Part shown: piece after piece, positions 33,858-42,422 of the stretch | Layout: each line of letters starts with the position of its first letter | How positions within the stretch are numbered: position 1 is the stretch's first letter | NCBI RefSeq assembly: GCF_000745005.1 | Contig: NZ_JQNB01000001.1 | Location: 1,729,501 to 1,793,500 of the forward strand | Origin: Luteibacter sp. 9135 | GTDB taxonomy: Bacteria; Pseudomonadota; Gammaproteobacteria; Xanthomonadales; Rhodanobacteraceae | Length of the DNA stretch: 64,000 bases | Direction: 5' to 3' | Translations under genes and position numbers: made by a program | The notes under the pieces: model-generated | The model's input: the letters and a program-made list of their open reading frames with translations, nothing else | Databases searched by the model: none | Told to the model about the DNA's origin: nothing

Positions 33858-35198
33858 ATGCCTCCCGTGCCGACCCCGACCCGATCGATCGCCCTTGCCG
33901 CGCTCTTGTGCTCCCCGGTGCTGGCACACGCTGCCGGCTTCGACTGCGCCAAGGCCGGTACCCCGGTCGAGAAAGCGATCTGCGCCTCGCCGAAGGTGTC
34001 CGCGCTGGATGGCGAACTGGGCCAGGCGTTCCGCGCGGCCCTCGCCGCGCATCCCGGCATGGCCGATGCCCTGAAACTGGACCAGCGCCACTGGCTGGCC
34101 GAGCGCGATGCCGCCGTGTGGTCGCAGCTGCGCATGGCGCCGGGCAAGCCGTTGCCGGCGACGGTAGCGAGCTACCGGGCACGGATCGACGTGCTCAAGG
34201 GCCTGGACACGCCGGCACCGGCGCCGCTGGATCGCATCCGTACGGTGTTGGGCAAGGTATCGGACGGATCGCGTGACGTGCTCGACCAGCTCGGCGAGCT
34301 CGGTGTGCCCATCACGCGATCGACAGACGGCGACGTGGAAAAACCGGGCGATTTTCCGTTCCAGCCGGACAAGACCGTCGCGGGCGCCCTGGCCTCCGCG
34401 AACACCACGTACTGGCGCAAGCTGCCCGGCTCGCCGGTGAGTTCGCTGTATGCCGTGGAAGGCACGATGCATTGCTGGGACGAGACGCCGTTCCGTATCG
34501 ACGGGAAAAAGGCGATCGCCGTGCCGACGCCGGTGTCCTGGAGCGGCGACTGCATGTCGCAGCACGACCTGGCGAAGATCGGTGACGACTACGTCGCCCT
34601 TTGGCTGGCCTATCCGACCCCGGACGAAATGATCCTGCAGACGGCGCGCTGGGAGGGCAAGGCATTTGGCAAGGACGCGCGGCTGGTCGCGCGTTTCGAT
34701 TACACCCTCTCGGTCAAGGGCAGTGCGTGCGCACCGAAGCAGTCGCCGTGCGACGATTTCGCCACGACGGCCATGGCGGCGGTCGCCCGCTACGATCGCA
34801 GCCCGATGGCAGCCACACTGGCGCGCAACCTCACCGGCAAGGACAAGGTGACCTACGATGCGCTGGTGGCCGCGGCGAAAGGCGGCAAGGCCCTGGCGAC
34901 GTCGAACGGCGGCGAGCCCCCCGAGCTTCCCGACTTCGGCAGCGGTTACGCCGATGGCGTGATGGCCGGCTACAGCGAGGATGCCGACGTTTTCCCGCTG
35001 ACCTTCCGCGGCGAGACCCTGCTGGGTTACATCGACCACGGTCACGTCGGCTGGCGCGTCAACGACGACTGGATGGTCTCGGCCTGGCGACTGAAAGGCG
35101 ACGCGCTGGAGCCGGTGGCCTCGGTGTATGTCGAGGTGAAGCGGGGTGCCTTCCTGCTCTCGTCGATGGTGCCGGTGCCGCCGCCGGAGGAACACTGA
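33858..35198 (+). CDS. Exported protein with N-terminal LprI (DUF1311) domain
   Basis: The 446-aa protein has a signal peptide (residues 1-26, VLAHAAG) and a DUF1311/LprI-type domain: FDCAKAGTPVEKAICASPKVSALDGELGQAFRAAL and LKLDQRHWLAERD (~28-85), with two conserved cysteines. LprI of Mycobacterium inhibits lysozyme; many proteobacterial relatives are uncharacterised. The remaining ~340 residues (Cys pairs near MHCWDE/GDCMSQ and SACAPKQSPCDDF) have no recognised family but look folded and periplasmic. ATG 33858 follows GAGG. It stands alone, convergent with beta-barrel copy B and divergent from the Mrr-like copy B unit. Confidence 0.82.
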   Translation: MPPVPTPTRSIALAALLCSPVLAHAAGFDCAKAGTPVEKAICASPKVSALDGELGQAFRAALAAHPGMADALKLDQRHWLAERDAAVWSQLRMAPGKPLPATVASYRARIDVLKGLDTPAPAPLDRIRTVLGKVSDGSRDVLDQLGELGVPITRSTDGDVEKPGDFPFQPDKTVAGALASANTTYWRKLPGSPVSSLYAVEGTMHCWDETPFRIDGKKAIAVPTPVSWSGDCMSQHDLAKIGDDYVALWLAYPTPDEMILQTARWEGKAFGKDARLVARFDYTLSVKGSACAPKQSPCDDFATTAMAAVARYDRSPMAATLARNLTGKDKVTYDALVAAAKGGKALATSNGGEPPELPDFGSGYADGVMAGYSEDADVFPLTFRGETLLGYIDHGHVGWRVNDDWMVSAWRLKGDALEPVASVYVEVKRGAFLLSSMVPVPPPEEH

Positions 35199-35213
35199 GG
35201 CTGACATGCGCCG

Positions 35214-36248
35214 CTACCAGCGCACGGTCACGCTGATCCGTACGCCCTGGTCCTTCGCGCCGCCGCCGAACATGCCGCGGTAGCTCGCGTCCACGGAAGT
35301 GCCCTTGCTGGTGGCGAAGGCGATACCGACATCGGCCACCACCGCGTGGCGCGGGGTTGGCACGCCGATGGCGCGGAACGGATCGCCACCGCTGGCATAA
35401 CGCTGCGTGTCCACGGGGCGCACGTCGTCGCCCCAGGCCTGCTGCACGCCGACGCCGGCGTGCCCCACCACGCCATCGGCGAATTGCATGGCACCGCGCA
35501 CGCCGATCGTGCCGATGTCGACATGGCCGCGGTTGGCATCGACGCGCAGCGCGGCGATGTCGTTGGTCTCGTGGATCGGATCCTGGTGCAGCTGGGCCCG
35601 CGCGAGGTTGACGAACGGGGTGATCGAGCCGCGGCCGAAACCGATGCGGTAGCCGCCGTCCAGCCAGGCCTGCGCAACGCCGCTGTCGTAGCGTGCGGAG
35701 GCGGTGTTGCCGATGCCCAGGCCGGCCACGCTGGCGCGGCGGTGGCTCTGCAACTGGCTCCATGAATAGCTGACGCCGCCCTGCCAGTGCCACGCACCGT
35801 GGGTGCCCGCGGCATACACGCCGACGATGGAGGTTTTGGACTGCACGTCGGCGCCCGGCGTGCGTGCCGTGAGGGTGCCCGCGCCGGCGATCAGGCCGAC
35901 GTGGGCCTCGCCCAGGTCGCGGTCGACACCACCGAGCACGCCGCCGCCATTGCTGCGCAGGCGTGCCGCTTCGTCGTTACGATCGTGGTCGCCCCAGTGG
36001 CCCCAGGTGGACGTCCACAGGCCGTCGTCCCGGGTGCCGCCTTCTTCCTGCACCAGCGAGTGGCGCAGCACGGTCGCCCGGATCTGCCGGGCGTCGTCCA
36101 GCATGGCGGTGCGCGTGGAGGTGAGCATGCTGCCGTCCACGATGGCCGCCGCGGAGGACGACGAAAACACGAGCAGCCCCGTGCCGGCCCCGAGGGCGGC
36201 AAGGATGGGCAGTTTCTGACGTGACGCGCAGTGACGGTACGGCGGCAT
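35214..36248 (-). CDS. Autotransporter-type outer-membrane beta-barrel without passenger (copy B)
   Basis: ATG 36248 gives 344 aa with a signal peptide (MPPYRHCASRQKLPILAALGAGTGLLVFSSSSAAA); the open frame upstream to 36332 is not needed. As in copy A, barrel sequence begins almost at once: LWTSTWGHWGDHDRNDEAARLRSNGGGVLGGVDRD matches WASAWGHRGHHDEDGSAARLDTKGSGVMVGAD of copy A, and the protein ends with an aromatic residue (SVTVRW). The two are clear but diverged paralogues, both lacking a passenger. It lies 120 bp downstream of the permease gene and is the last gene on this strand here. Confidence 0.82.
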   Translation of the reverse strand: MPPYRHCASRQKLPILAALGAGTGLLVFSSSSAAAIVDGSMLTSTRTAMLDDARQIRATVLRHSLVQEEGGTRDDGLWTSTWGHWGDHDRNDEAARLRSNGGGVLGGVDRDLGEAHVGLIAGAGTLTARTPGADVQSKTSIVGVYAAGTHGAWHWQGGVSYSWSQLQSHRRASVAGLGIGNTASARYDSGVAQAWLDGGYRIGFGRGSITPFVNLARAQLHQDPIHETNDIAALRVDANRGHVDIGTIGVRGAMQFADGVVGHAGVGVQQAWGDDVRPVDTQRYASGGDPFRAIGVPTPRHAVVADVGIAFATSKGTSVDASYRGMFGGGAKDQGVRISVTVRW

Positions 36249-36369
36249 GGGTGCTGGATTTCCCCGGTGAGGCGACGGGGAACCGACGCGCGTCGGCCCC
36301 CGGGGTGATCGCAGCAATGCCTGTGCCAGCACGTGTGAAGGCCTTCACATAGGTGAGGCGCCGGCGGGT

Positions 36370-37743
36370 TTACGCCTTGCGACGGCGCAGCGCATAGCCG
36401 ATCGCCAGCAGCGCGAACCAGGCCGGGCTGGCGATGAGCGCCTGGCGGGTGTCGCTTTCCAGGGCCAGCAGGCCCAGCACGAAGGCGAAGAACGCCAGGC
36501 ACACCCAGCACATCGCCACGCCGCCGGGCATCTTGTACGACGACACGGCGTGCAGCTCCGGACGCTGGCGCCGGTAGGCGATGTACGCCGCCAGGATCAG
36601 CGACCACACGAACATGAAGAGGATGGCCGCCAGCGTCGTGACCAGCGTGAACGCGGTGACGAGATTAGGCACCACGGCGATCAGCATGGCGCCGCCGAGC
36701 AGGCAGATGCACGAGAACAGCAGGCCGCGCGAGGGCACCGCGGCGCGGGACAGCCGGCGGAACGCGGACGGCGCGTGGCCTTCCTCGGCCAGGCCGAACA
36801 GCATGCGGCTGGTGGAGAAGATGCCGCTGTTGGCCGACGAGGTGGCCGAGGTGAGCACCACGAAGTTGATCAGGCTGGCCGCGGCGGGGATGCCGGCCAG
36901 CAGGAACAGCTCGACGAAGGGGCTCTTGCCCGGCACCACCTGGCGCCACGGTGTCACCGACATGATCACCACCAGTGACAGCACATAGAACAGGATGATG
37001 CGCACGGGGATCGAGTTGATCGCCTTGGGCAGGTTGCGCTCCGGGTCGGCCGTCTCGGCGGCCGTGGTGCCGACCAGCTCGATGCCGACGAAGGCGAACA
37101 CGGCGATCTGGAAGCCGGCGAAGAACCCGCCGATGCCCATGGGGAAGAAGCCGCCGTCCGCCCACAGGTTGGACAGCGAGGCCACGTGCCCGTCGGGCGA
37201 GGTGAACGCCCAGGCCATCATGCCGAAGCCGGTGACGATCAGCGCGCAGATCGCCACGATCTTGATCAGCGCGAACCAGAATTCCAGCTCGCCGAACAGC
37301 TTCACCGTGGTGAGGTTGAGCACCAGCAGCAGTAGCACGCACAGCACCGCCGGCACCCACGGGGCCAGCCCGGGAAACCAGAACTGCGCGTACGAGGAGA
37401 TGGCGATCACGTCCGCGATGGCGGTGATGATCCAGCAGAACCAGTAGGTCCACCCGCAATAGAATCCGGCCCAGGGCCCCAGCAGGTCGGTGCAGAAGTC
37501 GATGAACGACTTGTACTCGAGGTTGGACAGCAGCAGCTCGCCCATCGCCCGCATGACGAAGAACAGCATCACGCCGATGATCAGGTAAACGAACAGGATG
37601 GACGGCCCGGCCAGGCTGATCGTCTTGCCCGAGCCCATGAACAGCCCGGTGCCGATGGCCCCGCCGATGGCGATCAGCTGCAGGTGGCGGTTGGACAGGC
37701 TGCGCCTGAGGTGCTCGGGTGACGGCTCCTGCGGAAGGGACAT
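36370..37743 (-). CDS. Amino-acid permease, APC superfamily (CycA-like)
   Basis: ATG 37743 gives 457 aa with about 12 membrane segments. The open frame upstream (to 38499) is antisense to the reductase gene and is not used. The start, RRSLSNRHLQLIAIGGAIGTGLFMGSGKTISLAGPSI, is the signature of the amino-acid transporter family, including the unwound GAIGTG of helix 1. GIELVGTTAAETADPERNLPKAIN is the conserved helix 6-7 segment. It most resembles the D-serine/D-alanine/glycine transporters (CycA) and related permeases, which import neutral amino acids with protons. It lies 80 bp downstream of an aldo/keto reductase on the same strand. Substrate is not certain. Confidence 0.9.
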   Translation of the reverse strand: MSLPQEPSPEHLRRSLSNRHLQLIAIGGAIGTGLFMGSGKTISLAGPSILFVYLIIGVMLFFVMRAMGELLLSNLEYKSFIDFCTDLLGPWAGFYCGWTYWFCWIITAIADVIAISSYAQFWFPGLAPWVPAVLCVLLLLVLNLTTVKLFGELEFWFALIKIVAICALIVTGFGMMAWAFTSPDGHVASLSNLWADGGFFPMGIGGFFAGFQIAVFAFVGIELVGTTAAETADPERNLPKAINSIPVRIILFYVLSLVVIMSVTPWRQVVPGKSPFVELFLLAGIPAAASLINFVVLTSATSSANSGIFSTSRMLFGLAEEGHAPSAFRRLSRAAVPSRGLLFSCICLLGGAMLIAVVPNLVTAFTLVTTLAAILFMFVWSLILAAYIAYRRQRPELHAVSSYKMPGGVAMCWVCLAFFAFVLGLLALESDTRQALIASPAWFALLAIGYALRRRKA

Positions 37744-37823
37744 CGGGGTGCTCGGGTCGGGACGAAGCGACGAACATACGGGGAACCGCCCGGGCCCGCA
37801 AACGCTTCCGTCCCGAATGTCGG

Positions 37824-38888
37824 TCAGCGCGGCCGGGTGATGCTTTGCCCGCCGAACACCTGCGGCAGCACCTTCGGCAGGAAGCTGTGCGGGAAGACGG
37901 GAACGATGGCGCTCGCCTCGTCCAGGCGTCGGACGTGCGCCTCGGAGAGGGTGACCTCCAGCGCGCCCAGGTTCTCCTCGAACTGGGCGGCCGTGCGCGC
38001 GCCGATGATCGGGATGACCGTGGGCATCTGCCGGGCCAGCAACCATGCAATGGCGGTCTGCGGCACCGAATGGCCCACATCCTCGGCGACCTCGCGCAGC
38101 ACATCGACGATGTCGAGGTTGTGCTCGCTGAGCGCGCCCATGCCGGCGGCCACCGCCGCACGTGTGCCGTTCCACGGGTCGGCATCCTTGTGCCGGGCAA
38201 TGTCCTCGCGGGTGTATTTGCCGCTGAGCACGCCGCTGCCCAAGGGCGACCAGGCCAGTACGCCCAGGCCCAGTTCGTGAGCCATGGGTAGCAGATCGTG
38301 CTCCACGGTCCGCTCGATCAGGCTGTGCTCGATCTGCAGGGCGACCAGCGGTGCCCAACCGCGCAGGTCGGCCAGCGTCTGCATGCGCGCCACCTGCCAG
38401 GCGGGCGTATCGGAGATGCCGGCGTAGACGATCTTGCCCGCGCTGACCAGGTCGTCGAAGCCGCGCATCACCTCCTCGACCGGCACCAGGCCATCCCACA
38501 CGTGCAGGTAGTAGAGGTCGATGTAGTCGGTGCCGAGCCGGCGCAGGCTGGCCTCCACGGCGCGCACCATGTTGCGCCGGTGGTTGCCGCCGGCATTGGG
38601 GTTGCCCGGTTCCGTCGCCAGCGAATACTTGGTGGCGACCACCGCCTGTTCGCGGCGACCGGCGAGGAAGGTGCCCAGCAGGGTCTCGGACGTGCCGCCG
38701 GTATAGAAGTTGGCGGTGTCGATGAAGTTGCCGCCGCGCTCCATGTAGAGATCCAGCATGCGGCGGGATTCCGCTTCGGCGGCACCCCAGCCCCAGTCGT
38801 CGCCGAAGGTCATCGTGCCCAGCGACACTGGGCTGACGCGCAGGCCGGAGCGGCCGAGGGTGAGGTAGTCGTTCAGTCGCGTGCTCAT
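37824..38888 (-). CDS. Aldo/keto reductase
   Basis: ATG 38888 gives 354 aa. It has the family start LGRSGLRVSPVSLGTMTFG, the catalytic set D (FIDTANFYTGGTSE, Asp and Tyr), K (VVATKYSL) and H (YYLHVWDG), and the NADPH-binding end VIPIIGARTAAQFEENLGALEVTLS. This is a complete aldo/keto reductase of the YdjG/Tas-like type that reduces carbonyls with NADPH. It is divergent from a LysR-type regulator 111 bp away, with a perfect palindrome between them, so it is probably the target of that regulator. The permease follows downstream. Confidence 0.92.
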   Translation of the reverse strand: MSTRLNDYLTLGRSGLRVSPVSLGTMTFGDDWGWGAAEAESRRMLDLYMERGGNFIDTANFYTGGTSETLLGTFLAGRREQAVVATKYSLATEPGNPNAGGNHRRNMVRAVEASLRRLGTDYIDLYYLHVWDGLVPVEEVMRGFDDLVSAGKIVYAGISDTPAWQVARMQTLADLRGWAPLVALQIEHSLIERTVEHDLLPMAHELGLGVLAWSPLGSGVLSGKYTREDIARHKDADPWNGTRAAVAAGMGALSEHNLDIVDVLREVAEDVGHSVPQTAIAWLLARQMPTVIPIIGARTAAQFEENLGALEVTLSEAHVRRLDEASAIVPVFPHSFLPKVLPQVFGGQSITRPR

Positions 38889-38969
38889 CGTGCCGTCCTG
38901 TGGAGAGGAAACAGACCCGGACGATAGGCGTGTGGCTGGCGTGGATAAATCGGCCGGCGCGGCATAGGC

Positions 38970-38988
38970 TATGAAGCCCGGCTTCATA
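38970..38988. promoter_or_regulatory. LysR-type operator palindrome TATGAAGC-CCG-GCTTCATA
   Basis: A perfect 8-bp inverted repeat with a 3-base centre lies 12 bases before the LysR start codon and 82 bases before the reductase start. LysR-type proteins bind such interrupted dyads (T-N11-A class) in the gap between their own gene and a divergent target. The position suggests autorepression together with control of the reductase. Confidence 0.7.
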
Positions 38989-38999
38989 ATGGCTGCGCG

Positions 39000-39923
39000 A
39001 TGTCTTCCGAAATGCTGCCCGCCATCGCCGCCTTCGCGCGCGTCGCGCACCATGCCAGCTTCACCCGCGCGGCCGCTGAACTGGGTGTGTCGCCCTCGGC
39101 CCTGTCGCAGACGGTGCGGGCCCTGGAAAGTCGCCTGGGCGTGCGCCTGCTCGACCGCACCACGCGGCGGGTCGGCATCACCGAGATCGGCCGGCGTTTC
39201 CTCGACGATGCGCAACCCGCGCTGGCGGCGCTGGCCCAGGCGGTCGAGTCGGTGAACGAATCACGCGCATCGGCGGCCGGCCTGCTGAGGATCAACCTGC
39301 CGCGGGTGATCGCGGAAGTGATCGTGCTGCCGCACCTGGCGGACTTCGTCGTGGCCTATCCGGACGTGGTGGTGGACCTGCACTGCGACAACACCTTCGT
39401 CGACCTGGTGGACGGCGGCTTCGACGCCGGCTTCCGCATCGGCGAGAGCCTGGCGCAGGGCGTCGTGGCCGTGCCGGTGGGCGGACCCCAGCGCCTGGCC
39501 ACCTTCGCCTCGCCCGGCTACGTGGCGCGGCACGGTACGCCGGTGGACCTGGCCGACCTTTCGGGGCATCGCTGCACCAGCATCCGCCTGGCCAACGACC
39601 GCAGCCTGATGTCGTGGGAGTTCCTGGACGATGGCCGCATGGTGGAGCGGGATACCCGCCCGGCCATGGTCAGCAACGACGGCGAGGTGCTGTTGAAGGC
39701 GGCGCTGGCCGGCGTGGGCATCGGATGCCACTTCGAGGCGCTGGTGCGCGACGACCTGGCCGCGGGTCGTCTGGTCCCGGTGCTGGAGGCGTGCTGGCCC
39801 ACCTACGCGCCGTTCCATGTGTACTATCCCAGCCGCGTGCACATGCCGCGCAAGCTGCGCGTCTTCATCGACTTCTTTCGCGAGCGCCACGCGCCCGACG
39901 CCACCCGAGGATCCACCGCATGA
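39000..39923 (+). CDS. LysR-family transcriptional regulator
   Basis: The 307-aa protein has the N-terminal winged HTH FARVAHHASFTRAAAELGVSPSALSQTVRALESRLGVRLLDRTTRRVGITEIGRRFL (residues ~11-66) and a periplasmic-binding-protein-like effector domain ending PRKLRVFIDFFRER. It falls in the group related to regulators of aldo/keto reductases and quinone-type electrophiles (PigQ/AaeR-like naming is not certain). It is divergent from the reductase gene with a palindrome between them, and its stop overlaps the start of an NTF2-like gene (ATGA). The effector is unknown. The start codon at 39000 has no strong ribosome site. Confidence 0.92.
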   Translation: MSSEMLPAIAAFARVAHHASFTRAAAELGVSPSALSQTVRALESRLGVRLLDRTTRRVGITEIGRRFLDDAQPALAALAQAVESVNESRASAAGLLRINLPRVIAEVIVLPHLADFVVAYPDVVVDLHCDNTFVDLVDGGFDAGFRIGESLAQGVVAVPVGGPQRLATFASPGYVARHGTPVDLADLSGHRCTSIRLANDRSLMSWEFLDDGRMVERDTRPAMVSNDGEVLLKAALAGVGIGCHFEALVRDDLAAGRLVPVLEACWPTYAPFHVYYPSRVHMPRKLRVFIDFFRERHAPDATRGSTA

Positions 39924-40303
39924 CCGCCGACTACCACCAGGCCCTGATCGGGGCGTACATCGACGCCTATAACCGTTTCGACGTCGAGGGCATGCTGGTG
40001 ACGCTCACCGACGACGTGCGCTTCGAGCACCACGTGGCCGACCAGCTGGCGGTGGCCACGGACGGCAAGGCGGATTTCGAGAAACTGGCGCGGGTGGGGG
40101 CGGCGCTGTTCGCCTCGCGCAAGCAGACCCTGGTGGACCTGCGCGACGACGGCGATACGGTGGTCGCCACCATCGATTTCCACGGCGAGATCGCCGAGGA
40201 CATCCCGGACGGTCCCGGCGCGGGCACCATCATCGAGATGCAGGGTACGTCGGAGTTCGTCTTCCGTGACAACCGGATCGCCCGGGTGATCGATCGCGGG
40301 TGA
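39920..40303 (+). CDS. NTF2-like / SnoaL-like protein
   Basis: The 127-aa protein has the cone-shaped NTF2 fold pattern: LIGAYIDAYNRFDVEGMLVTLTDDVRFEHH at the start and a final beta sheet, AGTIIEMQGTSEFVFRDNRIARVIDRG. SnoaL-like proteins of this size act as small enzymes or ligand-binding proteins. ATG 39920 overlaps the LysR stop by four bases, so they are co-translated and probably serve the same response as the divergent reductase. Catalytic residues cannot be named. Confidence 0.85.
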   Translation: MTADYHQALIGAYIDAYNRFDVEGMLVTLTDDVRFEHHVADQLAVATDGKADFEKLARVGAALFASRKQTLVDLRDDGDTVVATIDFHGEIAEDIPDGPGAGTIIEMQGTSEFVFRDNRIARVIDRG

Positions 40304-40307
40304 TCGA

Positions 40308-40658
40308 TCAGGCGGCCAGACGCTCGATGGCGGCCAGCAGGGATTTGCGGTCGTACGGCTTGGCCAGGTAGCCCATCGGCTCCTGCACCCAGGCGTGCTG
40401 TTCCTTCGCCTCGCCGGAGGTGACCAGAATCGGCATGTCGCTATGTCGGCGGGCCAGCTCCTGTCCCGTGACCGTGCCCGGCATGCGCACGTCGGTGAAC
40501 AGAAGGTCGGCCTTGCGGGTTTCCAGCCAAGCCTCGGCTTCGTCGCCATTGCGCGCCGTGTGCACCTCGTAATCCCCCTCGAGGATCATCGCGGTCAGTT
40601 CGCGGATGGCGTCATCGTCCTCGACGAGCAGAACGACACGCTTGGGCTGTGATGTCAT
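40308..40658 (-). CDS. Single-domain response regulator (CheY-like)
   Basis: The 116-aa protein is a bare receiver domain: acidic pair E13-D14-D15 region (LLVEDDDAI), phospho-acceptor D56 in LLFTDVRMPG, T80 in ILVTSGEA and K100 in YLAKPYD. There is no output domain, so it must act by protein contact or phosphotransfer. It lies 141 bp upstream of and divergent from the stressosome operon, which ends in a hybrid kinase, so it may be a phosphorylation partner of that pathway. This link is inference from position. Confidence 0.92.
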   Translation of the reverse strand: MTSQPKRVVLLVEDDDAIRELTAMILEGDYEVHTARNGDEAEAWLETRKADLLFTDVRMPGTVTGQELARRHSDMPILVTSGEAKEQHAWVQEPMGYLAKPYDRKSLLAAIERLAA

Positions 40659-40753
40659 GGGGCAGGCACTTTTGAAGGAAGGAACGGCGAGGCAGATACC
40701 GGTTCTGGCGTGAATGCCTTGTCAACGTCAGGGGGTGCCCGGGTGCTATTCCA

Positions 40754-40782
40754 TTGCGCCTTGTGCCCACGCATCATATAGC
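40754..40782 (+). promoter_or_regulatory. Possible promoter of the stressosome operon
   Basis: TTGCGC (40754-40759) and TATAGC (40777-40782) are separated by 17 bp, upstream of rsbR. AGGGGG at 40787-40792 is the ribosome site for ATG 40800, so the leader would be very short (about 10 bases). The match to sigma-70 consensus is moderate. Confidence 0.35.
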
Positions 40783-40799
40783 TTTACAGGGGGATCACC

Positions 40800-41654
40800 A
40801 TGACCGCACTCAGCCAGCAGACCGTCGAAGCCATTCGTTCCAACGAGGTGAATATCCTCGCCAGCTGGAAGGTCAACCTGGACGCTAGTGGCGTGTCGCG
40901 CGATTCCCGCCTCAACCATCTCGAGTTCGACGCCCAGACGCGTGACTTCCTGCGCCTGCTGGTCAGCGGCGCTTATGTGGGCGACGCCACGCTGGCCAAC
41001 CAGGAATGGTCGGAAACCCGGGTGTTCCTCGAGAAACTCTCGCGCAGCCGCGCCATGCAGGGTTTCGACTCACAGAGCACGGCCAGCTTCATCTTCTCGC
41101 TCAAGCGTCCGTTGTTCGATCTGCTGCAGCGCGAGTACGCCACCGACCCGGCCGAGCTGGGCAACCAGCTTTGGGCTATTTCGGAGCTGATCGACGCGCT
41201 GGGCATGCACACCATCCGCGCCTTCCAGAAGTCGCGCGAGGACGTCATCGCCCGCCAACAGGAAGAACTGCTGGAGCTTTCCACCCCGGTGGTGAAGCTG
41301 TGGGACGGCGTGTTGGCGCTGCCCATGATCGGCACGCTGGATTCGCAGCGCACCCAGGTGGTCATGGAGTCGCTGCTGCAGCGCATCGTGGAAACCGGCT
41401 CGGAAATCGCCATCATCGACATCACCGGCGTGCCCACCGTGGATACGCTGGTGGCCCAGCACCTGCTCAAGACGGTCACCGCGATCCGCCTCATGGGTGC
41501 CGACGCCATCATCAGCGGCGTGCGCCCGCAGATCGCGCAGACCATCGTGCACCTGGGCCTGGACCTGCAGGGCATCGTGACCAAGGCCAACCTCGCCGAC
41601 GCCCTTGCGCTCGCGTTGAAGCGCCAGGGCGTCACCGTCTCCAAGGCCGCCTGA
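40800..41654 (+). CDS. rsbR: Stressosome sensor RsbR (RsbRD-type)
   Basis: The 284-aa protein joins an N-terminal RsbRD-like helical sensor domain (~1-160: ILASWKVNL..., EWSETRVFLEKLSRSRAMQGFD) to a C-terminal STAS domain (~165-280). The STAS part has IIDITGVPTVDTLVAQHLLKTVTAIRLMGADAIISGVRPQIAQTIVHLGL, including the threonines phosphorylated by RsbT in Bacillus RsbR. RsbR and RsbS build the cytoplasmic stressosome shell that holds RsbT until stress. The sensor domain carries no haem-binding globin pattern. It is the first gene of rsbR-rsbS-rsbT-rsbX-kinase-kinase with overlaps or gaps of four bases or less until 44274. Confidence 0.92.
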   Translation: MTALSQQTVEAIRSNEVNILASWKVNLDASGVSRDSRLNHLEFDAQTRDFLRLLVSGAYVGDATLANQEWSETRVFLEKLSRSRAMQGFDSQSTASFIFSLKRPLFDLLQREYATDPAELGNQLWAISELIDALGMHTIRAFQKSREDVIARQQEELLELSTPVVKLWDGVLALPMIGTLDSQRTQVVMESLLQRIVETGSEIAIIDITGVPTVDTLVAQHLLKTVTAIRLMGADAIISGVRPQIAQTIVHLGLDLQGIVTKANLADALALALKRQGVTVSKAA

Positions 41655-41658
41655 CGCC

Positions 41659-42021
41659 ATGGACCGCATCCCTATCCTGCGCATGGGCGAGTTCCTCTTG
41701 GTCACCATCCAGGTCGACATGCACGACCAGTTGGCCCTCACGCTGCAGGACGATCTGGCCGAGCGCATCAGCGCCACGTCCGCCCGCGGCGTGCTGATCG
41801 ACATCTCCGCGCTGGACATCGTGGATTCCTTCATCGGCCGCATGATCGGCACCATCTCCGGCCTGTCCAAGATCATGGACGCGGAAACCGTGCTGGTCGG
41901 CATGCAGCCGGCCGTCGCCATCACCCTCGTGGAACTGGGCCTCACGCTGCCCGGCGTGATCACCGCGCTGGACGTGGAGCGGGGCATGAAGCTGCTGCGC
42001 GAACGCGTGCAACGTCAATGA
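41659..42021 (+). CDS. rsbS: Stressosome scaffold RsbS
   Basis: The 120-aa protein is a single STAS domain: LVTIQVDMHDQLALTLQDDLAERI, then RGVLIDISALDIVDSFIGRMIGTISGLSKIMDAETVLVGMQPAVAITLVELGL. The serine in DSFIGR corresponds to the residue phosphorylated by RsbT (Ser59 in Bacillus). Unmodified RsbS binds RsbT; phosphorylation releases it. Length matches the family. It starts 4 bases after rsbR and overlaps rsbT by four bases. Confidence 0.93.
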   Translation: MDRIPILRMGEFLLVTIQVDMHDQLALTLQDDLAERISATSARGVLIDISALDIVDSFIGRMIGTISGLSKIMDAETVLVGMQPAVAITLVELGLTLPGVITALDVERGMKLLRERVQRQ

Positions 42022-42422
42022 CGGTCGTTCGCAGCGGATCGCAACCGGTCGGCATCGAGCAGGATGTGGTGCTCGCGCGCCAGACCACGCGCAAACTGGC
42101 GGTGGAATGCGGCCTGCGCCTGGTCGATCAGACCAAGCTGATCACCGCGGCCAGCGAACTGGCACGCAACACCGTCATCTATGGCGGTGGCGGCGACATG
42201 GACTGGGAAATCCTGCAGGAAGACGGACGCAAGGGCCTGCGCCTGCTGTTCCGCGACGAGGGTCCCGGCATCCCCGACATGAAGCTGGCCATGACCGACG
42301 GCTGGACCTCGGGCGGTGGCCTGGGCCTGGGCCTCACCGGCGCCAAGCGACTGGTCGACGAATTTTCCGTGGACAGCGCCCCGGGTGCCGGCACGCGCGT
42401 CATGATCTGCAAATGGACGTAA
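42018..42422 (+). CDS. rsbT: Stressosome serine/threonine kinase RsbT
   Basis: The 134-aa protein is a GHKL-type kinase: the N box is in ELARNTVIYGGGG, and DEGPGIPD and TSGGGLGLGLTGAKRLVDEF are the ATP-lid glycine boxes. RsbT phosphorylates RsbS and RsbR under stress and then leaves to activate a downstream partner. In Bacillus that partner is the phosphatase RsbU; none is encoded here, so the partner is probably the kinase encoded at 43423 or the hybrid kinase. It overlaps both rsbS (ATGA) and rsbX (10 bases). Confidence 0.93.
   Translation: MTVVRSGSQPVGIEQDVVLARQTTRKLAVECGLRLVDQTKLITAASELARNTVIYGGGGDMDWEILQEDGRKGLRLLFRDEGPGIPDMKLAMTDGWTSGGGLGLGLTGAKRLVDEFSVDSAPGAGTRVMICKWT

Noticed and set aside
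33606..35207. 533-aa minus-strand open frame ending in the leader B peptide
   Set aside because: Most of it is antisense to the LprI-domain gene. Only the last 22 codons, which have their own ribosome site and ATG 33674, are believed.
37744..38499. N-terminal extension of the permease frame
   Set aside because: Antisense to the aldo/keto reductase; ATG 37743 starts a normal-length amino-acid permease.
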